Assembly (NCBI GenBank): GCA_916610825.1
Contig: OU744448.1
Location: forward strand, 17,297,936-17,361,935
DNA: 64,000 nt
Source of the DNA: Haliclystus octoradiatus
Lineage: Eukaryota; Cnidaria; Staurozoa; Stauromedusae; Haliclystidae
Direction: 5' to 3'
This document shows, piece by piece, positions 33,328-46,700 of the stretch. The translations under genes were made by a program, and so were the position numbers. Numbering within the stretch: the stretch's first letter is position 1; each line of letters starts with the position of its first letter. Below the pieces are notes generated by a model, which saw nothing but the letters and a program-made list of their open reading frames with translations, was not told the origin of the DNA and ran no database searches.

Positions 33328-36300
33328 ATGATGGAGAACTTTAAATCTGTATTACGAAGATCTAGGTTCCTCAAGTACGGATTACCTTTCATTGTAAGAT
33401 GACCTAGCTCCCATTACTTTCGTTGCAGAGCTCATCTATAAGTTTTTAGCTTAATATTTCAGATAAAACTCGATTATAGGCTTACCGGTAGTTGCTGATT
33501 ATGTGCCTACTGTTGGCTAGGCCTATGAACTGGGGTTGGGGACGCGTTGTTTTGAGTCAATCTTATCTACTCCCTGGAGATAGGCTAGTTAATAGGAATG
33601 AAAACTAATTGGGTTTGCAATCATTTCCTTAAATCGGCCAAAATGTTTAGATGGATCACTCAAAACATACTCCTGAATTTGCAAATACTGTAACAGTGTG
33701 AGTTATTTCCCTAGGGCAGAGGCCTCCCCCAGGAAAAACTTGCCGGGCAACCCTAAACACTTATATTATTAGAATAAAACAATTCGAATTAGGAAAGATG
33801 AATATTCCGTGGGCGCCTCTGATATCTTGTTGAAAGCGCCTTTTCTGTAAACTGGGCTGTATGTAGCAGAGGTGTCTTGGACCTGCGTCCTAGGATCCAC
33901 CAGGATCTTCACTTTTTACTGGGCTCATATCTGGCTCAACCCTTGCAATATTTAGCAGGATATTATGCTGGATCCAAATTAGTTCTTAGAGCAACACAAA
34001 ACAGTAGGCTATAGGCCTAGGCTTACTGATGAGCAGAGGTGTACGGAGTCAACACTTTCTGACTCAGAATCAGAAAAAAGTCCTTATGAAACGGTGTCGT
34101 CAACATGCGTGCCTCATTGTTTTTTTTAGAATTGTACGTAATTCAGCCTCCTTTGGAATCTGTTTCTCGCGATCGTTATCACGCCACTCGGTCGTGAATT
34201 CTGTTGTCTTCCCAAAGTTTCTCCTTGTATTATTGTCTCACTCGTGTAAAATCAATGTTATCTGTAGCTAATATCAAATATTAACATATCTAATGAAATT
34301 AGGTTCATCTTGTAGTGCGTAATTAGTTAGGAAACAATTTGAGGAAATAACTGAAATAAGGGATTTGTAATGCATAGCCTACCTTATATTGATTAAATAA
34401 GCTGTCTGAGCGATGCTCGTGATACGCGTGAGTCTACGTTAGTCAACTGAGAAATATTTACTCTTTGAGCTGAGTCAATCGCCATTATAATATTATTTAT
34501 ATTAATAATATATGGCGAAAGAGTCAAAGAATACACATTCTGTACTGTTATTTTTTACTTTAATATTATTTATATTTATATATTACAAATATAATTTAAT
34601 ATCAACAATAAACAGCTAAACATTGCCCATGGGTATCAGTATTAAGCATACTAAGACTCAACAATTATAACTAAGCAATTTATATTGTAAGTTAAATTAC
34701 AGTACTTCACAATTCGAATTGTTGTGATTGGATTGGAAGTATATTTATCGGTCAACATGAGACACCGAAGTGGCAATGGTATCAGAAGAGAGTGTGACTA
34801 GCGACATGTAGGCCTAAAGTGTTCATGATAGACAAGAAGCACGCTGTAAGACACAATAATTCATGTATTGCATTTACACATATTTTCCTGTAACTATTAA
34901 TGTAGTTTCAGACGTATAGCGATCCTCAGACAGTTTATTTCAAAAATACATTATAAATCCCCTATTTCAATTTTTACCTAACTATTTTATGTACTACAAA
35001 ATGAAACTAATTTCATTAGATATGTTATTTGATATTACAGATTACATTGATTTTACGCGTGCGAGACAATAATACAAGGAGAAACTTTGAGAAGACAACA
35101 GAATTCAGGACTTAGTGGCGTGATAACGGCCGCGAGAAACAAATTTCAAAGGAGGCTGATTTATGTAAAATTTCTGAAAAATATACAATGGGGCACGCAA
35201 GCACGCAGGCACGCATGTTGACGACACGGCTTATAAAACTGTTTAACTCAGAATATGGCACAAAAAATGATGTGAAAAAGTGGACTCCAACTCCGGCTCC
35301 AAAATATTAAAAAAAACTCCTGTACAAATTCCGGGAAATGGATTAAATTATTAACCGAAAATTAAGCGATCATAGGAAGGTACAAAATAAATTAACATAG
35401 TCTGAAATAAATAGCTAATCCTTCAATCTAACCTCTTTGTAGAAATATGCAGACAATTTCCGACTCTCTCCGGCTCCTGTACACCTTTGCTATTGAGATA
35501 GCACAATGATAACGTTCAAGTTTAATAATCCTATTAGACACACTACACGAGAATAGATATTTTATACAAATAATATGAGATTGCTAGGATTGGACGGGGC
35601 TCCCCTCAATTGTTTTCTGGGCCATATTCAATTATAGCCTATTGAATGAGATGTACCTAACATTAGGCTATACTTCATTATACTTTTTCGCTTGCCTGGC
35701 AATGATTTAAGAATTATCGAACCGTTACAGATCACTGTGTGCTGGAATCAAATGAAGTGAAATCGAATCTCCCTATAGGTGTAAAATTTGCACTGTAATT
35801 GTAGCATTTTATTTCATCTTGAATAGATTGTTGTGGTTGGTGGATCATTTGGACTGACTGTATTTACAGATATCAAAGTCAAGAGAAAAGATGAACGTGT
35901 CAGAGAGGTGGATGTTTACTGATTTCCGTGTAAAAAGCCTTTGTAACTAATTTATGGTCTTCAAGCAACCATTATACGATAACACACTGCGCATATACTT
36001 GGATTATGGGGGTGTTTACATGAGGTGGGCCAGCCTGGTAAGGCGAGGTGACACCTTTGAGTGAGATCAACATTCACTATTGTTTTCTATTGTCTACTGC
36101 GGATTGAGATATAATTCAGCTGTAATTTTTATTATCATTGTAAAAGTTGAAGATGCGACAATACAATTGATATGCAATATGTCGGGGGGATAGACACAAC
36201 TATGAGTCACAAGAGGTTGTGGATAGATCAGGGGTAACTCAAAGGACAATTTATGACTTTTTATAGCTGCCTTAATTTTTATTAAACTTTCTTTCAACCG

Positions 36301-37533
36301 ATTTTCAACAATTTTTTTGCATCTTGTACAGGTCTTTCTATATTTACTACAAATCTACAATCCATGTGTAAAATGATAATTATAAAAAGATATTCAACTT
36401 TTAAATTGAGCATGGTGATAAACGTTTTTGGCTGACTAACATTTGTTGCAATAATTTTTTTATTTTTCAGTTTACACATGGATGGTAGATTTTGTAGTAA
36501 ATATATCAGATGCAAAAAGAATGTTGAAAATCGGTTGAAAACAGAATTTAATACAAATTACTTAGGAAGCAAAAACAGTCATAAAATGTCCTTGAGTTAC
36601 CCCTGATCTAGCCACGACCGTCACAAGAATATCAGTGTTTAACAAATCTGTTTCTGTCATGCTACCTAGGTTACAAAAGAAGAAACGTTATCAGTTATGA
36701 AGAGCAGAGAAAGTGCAATTTCTATTGAAGATGCTTTAAAGGTATAAGTACAATATTCTAAATCAATAGCTTTTAATTCTATAACATTTAGTAAATTTCA
36801 AAGACAATCTATTTATGAAATTGTAGCGGTTTATTTGTTGTTTATATATATTGTAACTTCCGTTTGTATCACGTCATTCTCCACATGTACTAATCACTGT
36901 AATATGTAAAAATTTGCCCTATTTCTATGTCAATCAAATAGAGTTATCATGCATCAAATAAATCTCATACAAAACCCTACAAAGTCATATAACACATAGT
37001 CAATTGAAATTTTATAACTGTGTGACATTGGCGAAAAGTAAGAAAGTAGTATATGTTCTGAATTAGAACCAAAGATTGATTTAAGCAAATATAGTTTAGA
37101 TTAGTCAATATGAATATGAATATGAGTCAATATGAAGATTTGGGTAATAACAATGTCTCGTTGCGTATGTTGTTAAATTGTATTATTATTTTTTTGTATA
37201 GTATGTTAACTTCTTAATTACAATTAATTTTTGAATTTCTTTTACTGTAGTTTAACTCAGCATTTTTGTTTTAACCTTTTACCCATGTCATTCATAAACT
37301 CTATAGCGTCTCTCAATAGACAAGCAAATTTTGCTTACGAGATGACGTCAACCATTGTATACCGGTATCATATTTCATAAATCAATGTCTTTAGTCTGTA
37401 AATATCTTTTTATCATGTGGTTGAAATAAAATTCTATTCTATTCTATTTCAGGATGTGCAACAGAATCTAAATATTGAAGATTGGGAAAATAAACGAGGA
37501 CCTAGACCATGGGAAGAGCAAGTGAAAAACTAG
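33328..37533 (+). CDS. COX16: COX16, cytochrome c oxidase assembly factor
   Basis: COX16 is a small single-pass inner mitochondrial membrane protein that helps insert copper-bearing COX2 into complex IV. Exons are 33328-33393, 35827-35907, 36670-36741 and 37453-37533. All splice sites are GT-AG and all introns are phase 0, giving 99 residues and a TAG stop. The order matches the family: a basic start (MMENFKSVLRRSRFLKYGLP), a hydrophobic anchor ending VVVGGSFGL, a basic coiled stretch, and the C-terminal signature DWENKRGPRPWEE. A second ATG follows directly and upstream sequence lacks an in-frame alternative. The donor of exon 2 (GTGGAT) is weak but the join is clear. Intron 1 hosts a hAT-like MITE and intron 2 a 9-bp-TSD foldback. 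Confidence 0.93.
34034..35489. mobile_element. 1.46-kb hAT-like nonautonomous element with long inverted ends
   Basis: The left end CAGAGGTGTACGGAGTC and the right end (inverse CAAAGGTGTACAGGAGCC) are imperfect TIRs. The flanks CTGATGAG and CTATTGAG agree at six of eight positions, as for an old 8-bp hAT duplication. Subterminal sequence (about 34271-34460 against 34900-35035) is also inverted. GGAGTC-rich runs match the fragment at 1-173. There is no transposase. Confidence 0.7.
36215..36619. mobile_element. 405-bp foldback MITE with 9-bp target duplication
   Basis: The element is nearly palindromic from end to end. Its outer ends (GGTTGTGGATAGATCAGGGG) pair with the right end at 18 of 20 positions. 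GTCACAAGA flanks both sides exactly (36206-36214 and 36620-36628). A 9-bp duplication is typical of Mutator-like elements. It lies in COX16 intron 2. Confidence 0.85.
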
Positions 37534-37612
37534 CAATTTAAATGAATAGACAATCATATGTATATATACAAATATATTGTAATCTCCATCCATGTAATCT
37601 TATATGATTCAA

Positions 37613-37618
37613 AATAAA
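37613..37618 (+). promoter_or_regulatory. Poly(A) signal of COX16
   Basis: AATAAA lies 80 bp past the COX16 stop. It faces the CCNK poly(A) signal about 60 bp away. Confidence 0.7.
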
Positions 37619-37674
37619 ATGGTATGATACACGCGTTGTAGAGTAGTAGATCATTGTAAGTAACATGATACGTT

Positions 37675-37680
37675 TTTATT
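37675..37680 (-). promoter_or_regulatory. Poly(A) signal of the cyclin K gene
   Basis: The minus-strand AATAAA lies 54 bp beyond the CCNK stop. The two convergent transcripts would therefore end within, or just overlapping, a very short interval. Confidence 0.65.
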
Positions 37681-37733
37681 CAACATGATAAAATTAAGAA
37701 CAAATGATGTGAATGGTATGATACCTTATTATG

Positions 37734-40700
37734 TTATGTCTCAGGTAATGTCGATTGATTACAATACTGTGCTAATTCATCTTGTGCAGGTGATATTGGT
37801 TCATTTGTAGATACAACCTTCTCTTCATTTTGAGATACAGATCTTGACACTGCAAGATAATTGGTACAAATATAGAGTATTTACAGTGCTAATGATGTCA
37901 ACAGCCAATATAGTATTTGCAATAATATTTATTTGAAGTTAATGTATTCTAAATTAATAAACAAGTGTTGTAGCTAATAACTACTGTGTTAATTGCTTGT
38001 AGTTGAGTGCACACAGAAATTATACTGTATATATTTGTAAAATCTTACTTGGTGGTATTTTTATGAAAGTTAACTTGATAAATTGTAAATACTGTTTACA
38101 TTGTACATTCAAAAAGTTAAAATATCTTGTGTGTAACGTGTAATCACTGAGTATGTGTCTGCCTCTGTGAAATACAGTTCACAAATGTTGAATGGTTCAC
38201 GAACTGAATATCTACGCACTCTTACTGACACTGTTACTGAATCACTCAACTGTGATACAGTCAAATTGAGATTAAACTGATTATTATGATAATAGTACCT
38301 ACTTGCGTACCCTGCAAGACACAGTCATGGACTTTTAATGGGAACATGTTTGTGAAAAGGTTTGTGAAAAGCTACCTAATGAATAACATGCTATTTACCA
38401 TCCATAAACGCTCTGTTTACTTTGCATGATTTGATTATAAGAGTTCATGAACATGACATTTTTTCTTAGAGGCATTTGACCTCAGAGGAAATCATGAAGA
38501 TCAATTTAAGCTGTACCACTAATTTCGCGCAATTATCTAATATCATACTGTCGGGATAAAAGCAAGTAAATCTTTCAGTCTAAAGATTAGCGGTCTGACA
38601 CCTCAGCTGATCTTACCAATAATATGTTTATGGTTAGAATTTTTTATAACAAACTTAAACCTGCAATTCAGAGTGTATTTAACACAAATTAAGCCAATTT
38701 TATTCATGTGTACATAATGTTGATTCGTTAAAACATCAACTCACCTGCAAGGTCTTGCGCTCCCTGGGTGCTTTGGGTCCTCTGAAAATGATTAAAAAGT
38801 TCAAAATGTATCAGACAAGTTTCTACTTCCTACTGGTTCAGGTTCAAGAAAGGAAAACAATGCTAAAACGTGTGAAGATTAGTCCTTGTGGCTGCTGTAG
38901 TTTAATCCTGGCCTAAACCAAAAATATTGTATAATGATATTCAGCCTTCTGAAATCCTAGAGGCATTTCAACATTTTCTTCTGAATTTTATGACCAATAA
39001 ATCATAAAATCTCAATTTTCCTCTGAATAAAATCTAACCTTCCGGAACCTAGGATTCCTACTACATCTCAAAATTCATGAGCTGTTGATGAGTATTTATT
39101 GCGTAGTTCATAAATACTTACCAGGTTTCATAACTATCAATGAATCTTGATGCTTTTATTCATGAATTATTCATAAAGTTTTGAAGAGTTTTCATGGTAT
39201 AGTTCATGAACTTCTATTAGGATTTAAAATTTAATGAAGGACTTCAATGGTACTGTACTGTACTTTCAAACTTGACACCATGAGTGAGAATTTCAAACTC
39301 AATAAGGACATTTTAAAAGAAATTAACTTGTGTTGGCTATAAATGTCATTGCGTTGGCTATCAAACGCATTAGATTAGTACTTGATATTGACAAAGAAGA
39401 TGGAGTTGAAACTGTTTAAGTTGAGAACGTGGCCTAGTTTCATGACTCTTGGCCAGAATCCGATAAAAATTTTTGCCTTCCGTGACCCAAAGATTGCAAG
39501 TGAAACCTTCGGATTTTTCCCGGACATGTGATGAACTATTTTATATGAATTATCAGAACACGGTGGTCTGCTATTGATTTCATTGTCGACGCTCCATACT
39601 GGTTAAACTTGAACTCGTAAAGAAATTATTTCAGAACTTAACGTAAACGTAAACAAGCACTGATTATCGATTTGTGAATAGACAAATGTTCTTTGGAAAT
39701 CCGAAGGTTATAGCTTCATATTAATATTTAGTAAAAATCTTATAAGAAAAAAGTTAATTCTTGACTGCCTTCGGATTTCAGCTCAGCCTTCCGCGATCTA
39801 GGATCGCAACTTTCATCGAACCCTGCTCTTGGCCATTATCTTACATTGCGGAAATTGAAACAGAACCAAGCATGTCTCATTCTGTTGTTTTTCAAGAAGT
39901 TATCATGTCAATGACAAAGCTATGATTTTGTGCAGCAGGATAGGTGATAGCAAAAATCCAAAAATCTTGTTCTACATAAGATATTAGATGGATATAGATA
40001 CTAGATGTTAAAATTTCTACACAAGATATATTTTATCTTCTTAATTACCAATGATATTAAGTAGACCTGCTAGAAGGGAATTCTCACCTTTCTTTTATTT
40101 GGTGGACTGCTATTAATGGAAGGGCTATCTCCAAAGCTACCTGGGCTTGGTGTGTTGCTTTGATTAGTTACTTCACTTAAGCGATGCTCTCTCTTCTTGC
40201 CACTGCCTCCACCATATAATTCAAGCATCTCTTCGCAAATTTCTGCATATAAAAAAGAAACATCAACATTATCATATTATTATTTAGAATAATACTCAGG
40301 AACTGTATTTATGAAACAGTGCTATCCAATCGTAATTATACCATCCAAGGTGTCTTGTTCAAGGTCTGGGTTGAATAGTTTCCACCATTCGACTTTTGGC
40401 TGAGCTGTATACATTTGCATGTCTTGGTTGGCTAATTTGGCTGCCAAATGAAGCATAGCTAATGCAATTGTAGGTGGTTTGTAATGCAAGCAGAGGCATG
40501 TTGATAGGCTGAAATGACAAATACGTTTGGTAATTACATATCGACTATGTGTAATTATGTATCAAGTAATGTAATGAGAAATAAGGAATATCTATTGAAT
40601 GCAGCAATGGGATTAGTATTTCAGATCCAAGGTCAATAGGTAGGATCTGTTTTCAAACATGGGCTCAGTGGTTAGTTGTTAAATGGACGGCTAATACACC

Positions 40701-43700
40701 AATATATATTTTTACTGTTGTGAATTTAGTGGTTTTCTTCTTCCCCGACTAAGCTCCAATATTCCAATTGAAAAGCAATAAACTAATTACTCAAATTCAC
40801 AATCTACGTTTATTAATTGAAATTAGATGAATTATCAATGCAATCACTCATTGATGAGATCAAAATACCTACATTGTTATCTAGAAAACAAATCTCATGG
40901 TAGCATAAATTACATACAGCACTTGTTGTTATAACATACCTGTCATTGATGAAAATCCATGACTTTTGCACAAGCTCATTGAGCTTTTCTTTGTTGCCTA
41001 TGAGGTGGACATCAAAAAATATCAACAAGTTACATTTGTTTAATAGTAACATATTCGAATAGAGGATTAATTCAGTATGATAAGGGAAACCTTTGGAATG
41101 ATCTCCTGATTTGAATTTAATTCATGTTGCTAGCCAATACAATTATTTTATAATACAAAATGTAAAATAACAATCAAATATTAGCAATACGGTGTCCCAA
41201 AAGTGTGGGCATAGCTGAGTTAAACGTTGAAAACTTTTGATTTTGAGCGAAAGGGGATACGATTTTTTAAAGTTGTTAATTGTCCTTTTTCCTATACCGT
41301 AGTAAGCCCTCACATCATTCCGACTATTGTTCGAGTTTAGAAACAGTGACTGATCGAAAACAGATATCCAAGTATATTTAATATTAAACATCGTTGTTAT
41401 ATACATGTCCAAATTTAAAAATCGTTTTCACCTTTCTTTGTCATTTAGCTTCAGCTACCCTGATAGGTGTCAAATTTATTTTGTGTCATGTGCACTTAAA
41501 CAGAGTGTATCAAAGTTGATAATTCAAAATTAGATTGTGGAGAAAATAGCAGAACAAAATCCGTAAATAGTTAGTCTACTAATGATAATAATAATAATAA
41601 TATAACATTTATGATTAATTCTCTGTCTATTATTATTATCCAAGCCCTGCTATTTATTTATTGCACTGAGCCCTATGTCTATATTATAATACAGTATTAT
41701 ATTAGAGTATTATAATAAAATATTATAATATAGCATTTACATATGTATATATTTATGTTCTAGGTGCTTCACACATTCTATTTAACTACAATATTAACAT
41801 GGATGTAGGCCTAATCATTAAAAATATAGGGTACTAACATTAATATTATGATATTTATTTTTTTTAGCAAATCGATAATCACAGTACGGATAAGCAATAT
41901 AAAAGAAATGAGTTTTCAACTCGGATTTATATAAAGATCATGTGCGACTATCGTGGTAGACATTAAAAAGAGTTAAATTGTAGTGTGAGATAACTCAAAA
42001 GCATAACAAATAAAACTAATTACAAGCTAGACATACCCTTCAGTCCTTTACCGAATTTGAGTAAGTATTGATATGGATGGTCAATCTGCAGGTCAAATTT
42101 AATTGTTTGTAATAAAATCCTCTCATACATCAGGACTTCTTCCTACAACAAAAACAAACAAACTGCTACCATCTGTTGGAATTAAAAATAGCAGCTACTT
42201 ATCATGCCAGTCAGATGATTTATGTTCTGTAGTTGCTGCATCATTTGCGGCGTAAATCTCTTGTCCGTGCAGCTAGGCCTACAATTGAGTGCTTCTCACA
42301 TGCCCGGTTGTCATATATAATATGTTTCAAATTTAACATAAATTTGAAAATATTGGTTCATAAACATTGCTAATTGTATTGTATTTTGTCTGATGCAGTT
42401 ATGATCATTTAACAAAGTGAAACTCTGAGTAACAGCAAAAATGGTGTGTCTTTCTTGACTCTATTATTACTATTTACCGCTATGCTATTTACAAGCATTG
42501 AGTACTGTTCACCTGCCGATATGTTAAAATTTTTAATGTGGTTAAATCAAAGATTTAAGTGAAGTTAAAATGATGTATGGTGTGCTACTGTTAGGCTATC
42601 TAGGACCTGTTTATTAGTAGCGGAAGTGAACAAGATGCAATGATAAAACCGCAGCAGGTTAGCGGATCGACTACTGAAGCAATACGAGTCGGTGAGTGTA
42701 ACAGTACCCCTTTGTATGTGTGCGCATGTCTCAAAGGGCTGGGTGTGACAATCACTCTTGCCACCGTGACCTAGCTTGCTAGTTGCTTTCGAGAAGCTCT
42801 TGAATTTTCATGTTGCTACCTCTTTGAGAATCGTGAAGATCTTGCTTTTGCGAATTCTCCTATCGTTATCTATTTAAGCACTGGTTGCTGTTCTACTATA
42901 TTTACTCATATTTATCCTGTTTTACTATATCTACTCATATATATCCTGTTTTCCTGTTTTAAAACATCATTCATAATTATTTAAACATTATCTATCATTC
43001 GTTGTTTGTGGTTTATTCTGGATCGATATCTACTGTATTAAAACGTCAATAAAGTATAACAACTATGCCTGCTCAGCGAAAGACGAGAAACTCTCGTGAC
43101 GCCGCTTCGGCGTTGCAGTCGCCCTCAACCGTCGTTGTACCAGAATGTGGAACTTCGTTACTTTCTGCGCAAGATCGACAATCTATCGTCAAAGAAGTGG
43201 CACAAGAAGTTGTCCAATCTCTCCAGAGTATTCTGGCCCCTCATGCCTCGTCGACAGCTACAGAGGTTCAACAACCAGAAGGTATGTCTGAATGTCAATC
43301 GGTACCGAATTTTGTGGACATTTTTACTATGCCAGTCTCAGCTACCGATGCTGCTTCCGCAGTGAGTTCTTCTCTGTCCAGCAATCCTCCCCCTTTATCG
43401 ATGCCATCAACTAATTTGTCCTCTCACATTCAAACTCAAACTGCCGTCGCCCCCCAGAGCACTCCTGTCCTACACCAGCCGTTTATTTTAGGGCCCAGCT
43501 GTTCGCCAGTGCCGGCTAAGCTGGTAACTCAGATAGTGACCGGGAAATTCATGGATATCGGTGAGCTCTTACCTTCAGAACTAACGGAGAGCGAGCCGGA
43601 GCCCCAAGTCATGCTCAATGGCATGCTTGTTCTGACCACTACCCGAAAGAGATCATGGCATGCGACGAATGACATATTGTCATGGGTTGAAGCATTCGGG

Positions 43701-46700
43701 ATATACATGATGATTGCCATTACTTACTGTCCGCCACGCTGGCGGCATTTATCCCTTTACAAACTTCTAATAATTAGAACATTCCGCCAGTTCTCTGGCC
43801 ACTGTTGGTTACATTATGATAGGGCATTTCGAGAATATGCGGCTGCAACACAACTCACAGACTGGTCGTTGTTGAATACTCAATTATATAGTTTTCATAC
43901 GGCGGGGTCAGCTGCACGTTCTGCTAGTGTTGGCAGCGCCCCAAGCTCTTGGACTCAACAGCAGCGAAACACACAGCCCGTACGGGACTCTCGTATCTGC
44001 CGGTCGTGGAACGATGGTCAGTGTGCGTACAAAGAAGGTTTGTGTCGCAATGTACATAAATGCTCCAACTGCAATTTCAACCACCCATTTGTCAACTGCC
44101 TCCGTAAGGGCGGGCCATCGACCAACTACAACAACCGCAATGCCAATACAAAGACTCAAAATAATACACAACGTAATTAATCCATTTAGCAAAGTAACAT
44201 AAGGACATTCTATGTGATTTAAGCTGTCAGGTTGTAGCAAGTCACAAGGAATGCAACAACAATAAAAATAGTTTTTTATACTTTTTGTTATCTTCTAACA
44301 ACAATAATAATTCAAAGATTGTACAATGTCCTAATCTACTTTTAATCTATCTAAACTTTAATCTACTTAAATATTACAACAAATTTTGTAAACCAAAGGT
44401 TCAGTTATCAATTATCTACACTGTTATGTTGCTACTATCAATTGCTCACAATATTGAGATTTGATTTAGTCGTTGTTGTCTCTTGTCGTCTTTTCATTCT
44501 GTGGTCGGAATTGTGTCCAACAATTATACAATTTCTTAAAAGATAAGTCAATAGGTCAGGTTCAGGCGCCGTGTAACATTATACTCTTACATACTCAGAC
44601 CTAACTTAGTCGACTAACGGATATAGCAGGTCCACCAACTTCAGCATATAACATTCATTCATATAAGTATGCAATTTCTTTCAACCAAAGACTTACAGCG
44701 ATTCTTTCGAAACCTTACGGTCTTTAGGCGCAAGGAAAAAATAATAAGAATAATATAAGGATCAGAAAAAATATAACCTTTCCCAGAGGCTCTGTCTAGG
44801 GGCCTCCCAGGCTAGATCGGGTGCTGTAAGTGTTTGTGTTCAGTTTTGATTGTAACACGAGTAGCGGCAGGGCCACGTGACAGAGAAACCACAATTCACA
44901 AGAAGGGAACGAAGCAGCAAAACAATAGAGCAAGTTACATGTGCTGCGGTGCAAAAAAAAAATACCACCATTTAATTAAAACGAACTACAGATCGCGACT
45001 TGCATCATTTACTTCTCTCAAAACATTGAATCAAGAAAGGGTTTGATTGGATTAATTTATAGTCAGATTGTTGTCATAATATTACCGTGAAAATCAGTCT
45101 TTCGATCGTAAACAAGGCGTTATTCGTCGATTCATAAAGAAAAACAAACACTAAATGAACGATCAAGTCAGGTCAGAGGAAATCATAATTTTCTATTAAA
45201 ATTGAAAACAACGAAAAATAAGAGCAATTTATTGCTCTAGCCTGAAAAATCGGTGTGATTTCGCCTTCAGACATATGGGGTGTAAAAAATATTCCCAAGC
45301 AATGACAAGGGAAACTGGTTAAATTATGAAATATTTCTTTTAAAAGGGAAGAGAAAAAATACATCATATTACAGCCGGTTTCAGCCTTTATTTAATAATA
45401 AAAACAAAAAACAGAGCTACCTTGTGAGCTTCCTCGTTTACACCATTTTGAAATAAGTAGCGATCATATATATAACAGATTTCCAACTCAACAACATCAG
45501 ATGTAATGATGAATAAATAAAGAAAGAACGGGACGGGACGGGATAAATGAGCCACAAAATGGCTGCCGGCGAGGTCTAGAGTGTATAATGTAGTGAAAAC
45601 TTGATATTCGTTTCTATTTTTTAGCAACCACTGGCTTACCATCTGTTCAGGAGGTCACACCACTGCGCGTGGGTCGTTTCGCAGAGCAATTGGCGAGTCA
45701 CACAGACCGCCAGTTTGTCGACTACGTGTTGAACGGAATACGACAAGGTTTCCGAATTGGTTTCCATGGTAACCGGAAACTGCGCTCTGCCAGTCGCAAC
45801 AAACCATCCGCGGAGTCTAATCCCACTGTAATTAATAATTATTTGGAAAATGAACTCCACAAAGGCAGACTGGCTGGCCCATTCACCAAATCCCCATTAA
45901 CAGACTTGCATGTAAGCAGTTTCGGAGTACTACCCAAAAAAAGCCAACCAGGGAAATGGCGCCTGATAGTAGATTTGTCTTCACCTAGAGGATTCAGCGT
46001 AAATGATGGGATTAACAAGCAGGAGTTTACGCTAGAGTATATCACATTGGATAAAATAATTGGGATGATTAGCACCTGTGGAATTGGGGCGTTGATGGCG
46101 AAATTTGATGTGGAAGCCGCATATAGAAATGTGGCAGTTCACCCATTGGACCGTCACATGTTGGGAATGAAATGGCAAGAGCAGTTTTTTGTGGACTTGG
46201 CCTTGCCATTTGGGCTTCGATCTGCCCCATTTATTTTTAACACAATTGCAGAGGCAGTGGAATGGATTTTACGCGTCAATCACAATGTATCTCACATTGC
46301 GCACTATTTGGACGATTTCATATTGGTGGGCCCAGCAAATTCAGGCATTTGCAATAAATACCTCAGGGTAGCCATTAAGGAATGCACGGAATTGGGATTG
46401 CCTTTACACCCACATAAATTTATGGGTCCCACAACCATCCTTACTATTCTTGGCATTGAGCTAGACTCCACACGTCAAACTGCCAAATTACCCAATGAAA
46501 AGTTAGCAGAAATCCATAAGGTTATAAAATGTTGGCTAGGAAAACGGTGGTGTCAACGAAAAGAGCTTGAATCTCTGATAGGTGTCCTACACCATGCCGC
46601 TAAGGTAGTTTGGCCGGGTCGAACTTTCATACGTCGTATGATCAACTTACTGTGCTGCTTCCAGGCCCCTAATCACCGTATACGTCTCAACCAGGAATTC

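Noticed and set aside
34900-34950. CUGAGGA and GAAA on the minus strand near 34.9 kb, considered as another hammerhead
   Set aside because: Stem II does not pair properly and no UH cleavage context follows; at best a decayed trace.
36094-36515. Two minus-strand open frames inside the foldback
   Set aside because: They arise from the inverted arms of a MITE and have no protein-like features.
41190-41480. GGTGTCCCAAAAGTGTGGGC start, considered as a mariner end
   Set aside because: No matching inverted end or TA pair was found nearby, and the minus-strand frame there has no transposase motif.
43908-44240. Minus-strand frame over the Ngaro gag end
   Set aside because: It is antisense to the gag zinc-knuckle coding region and has no family match.
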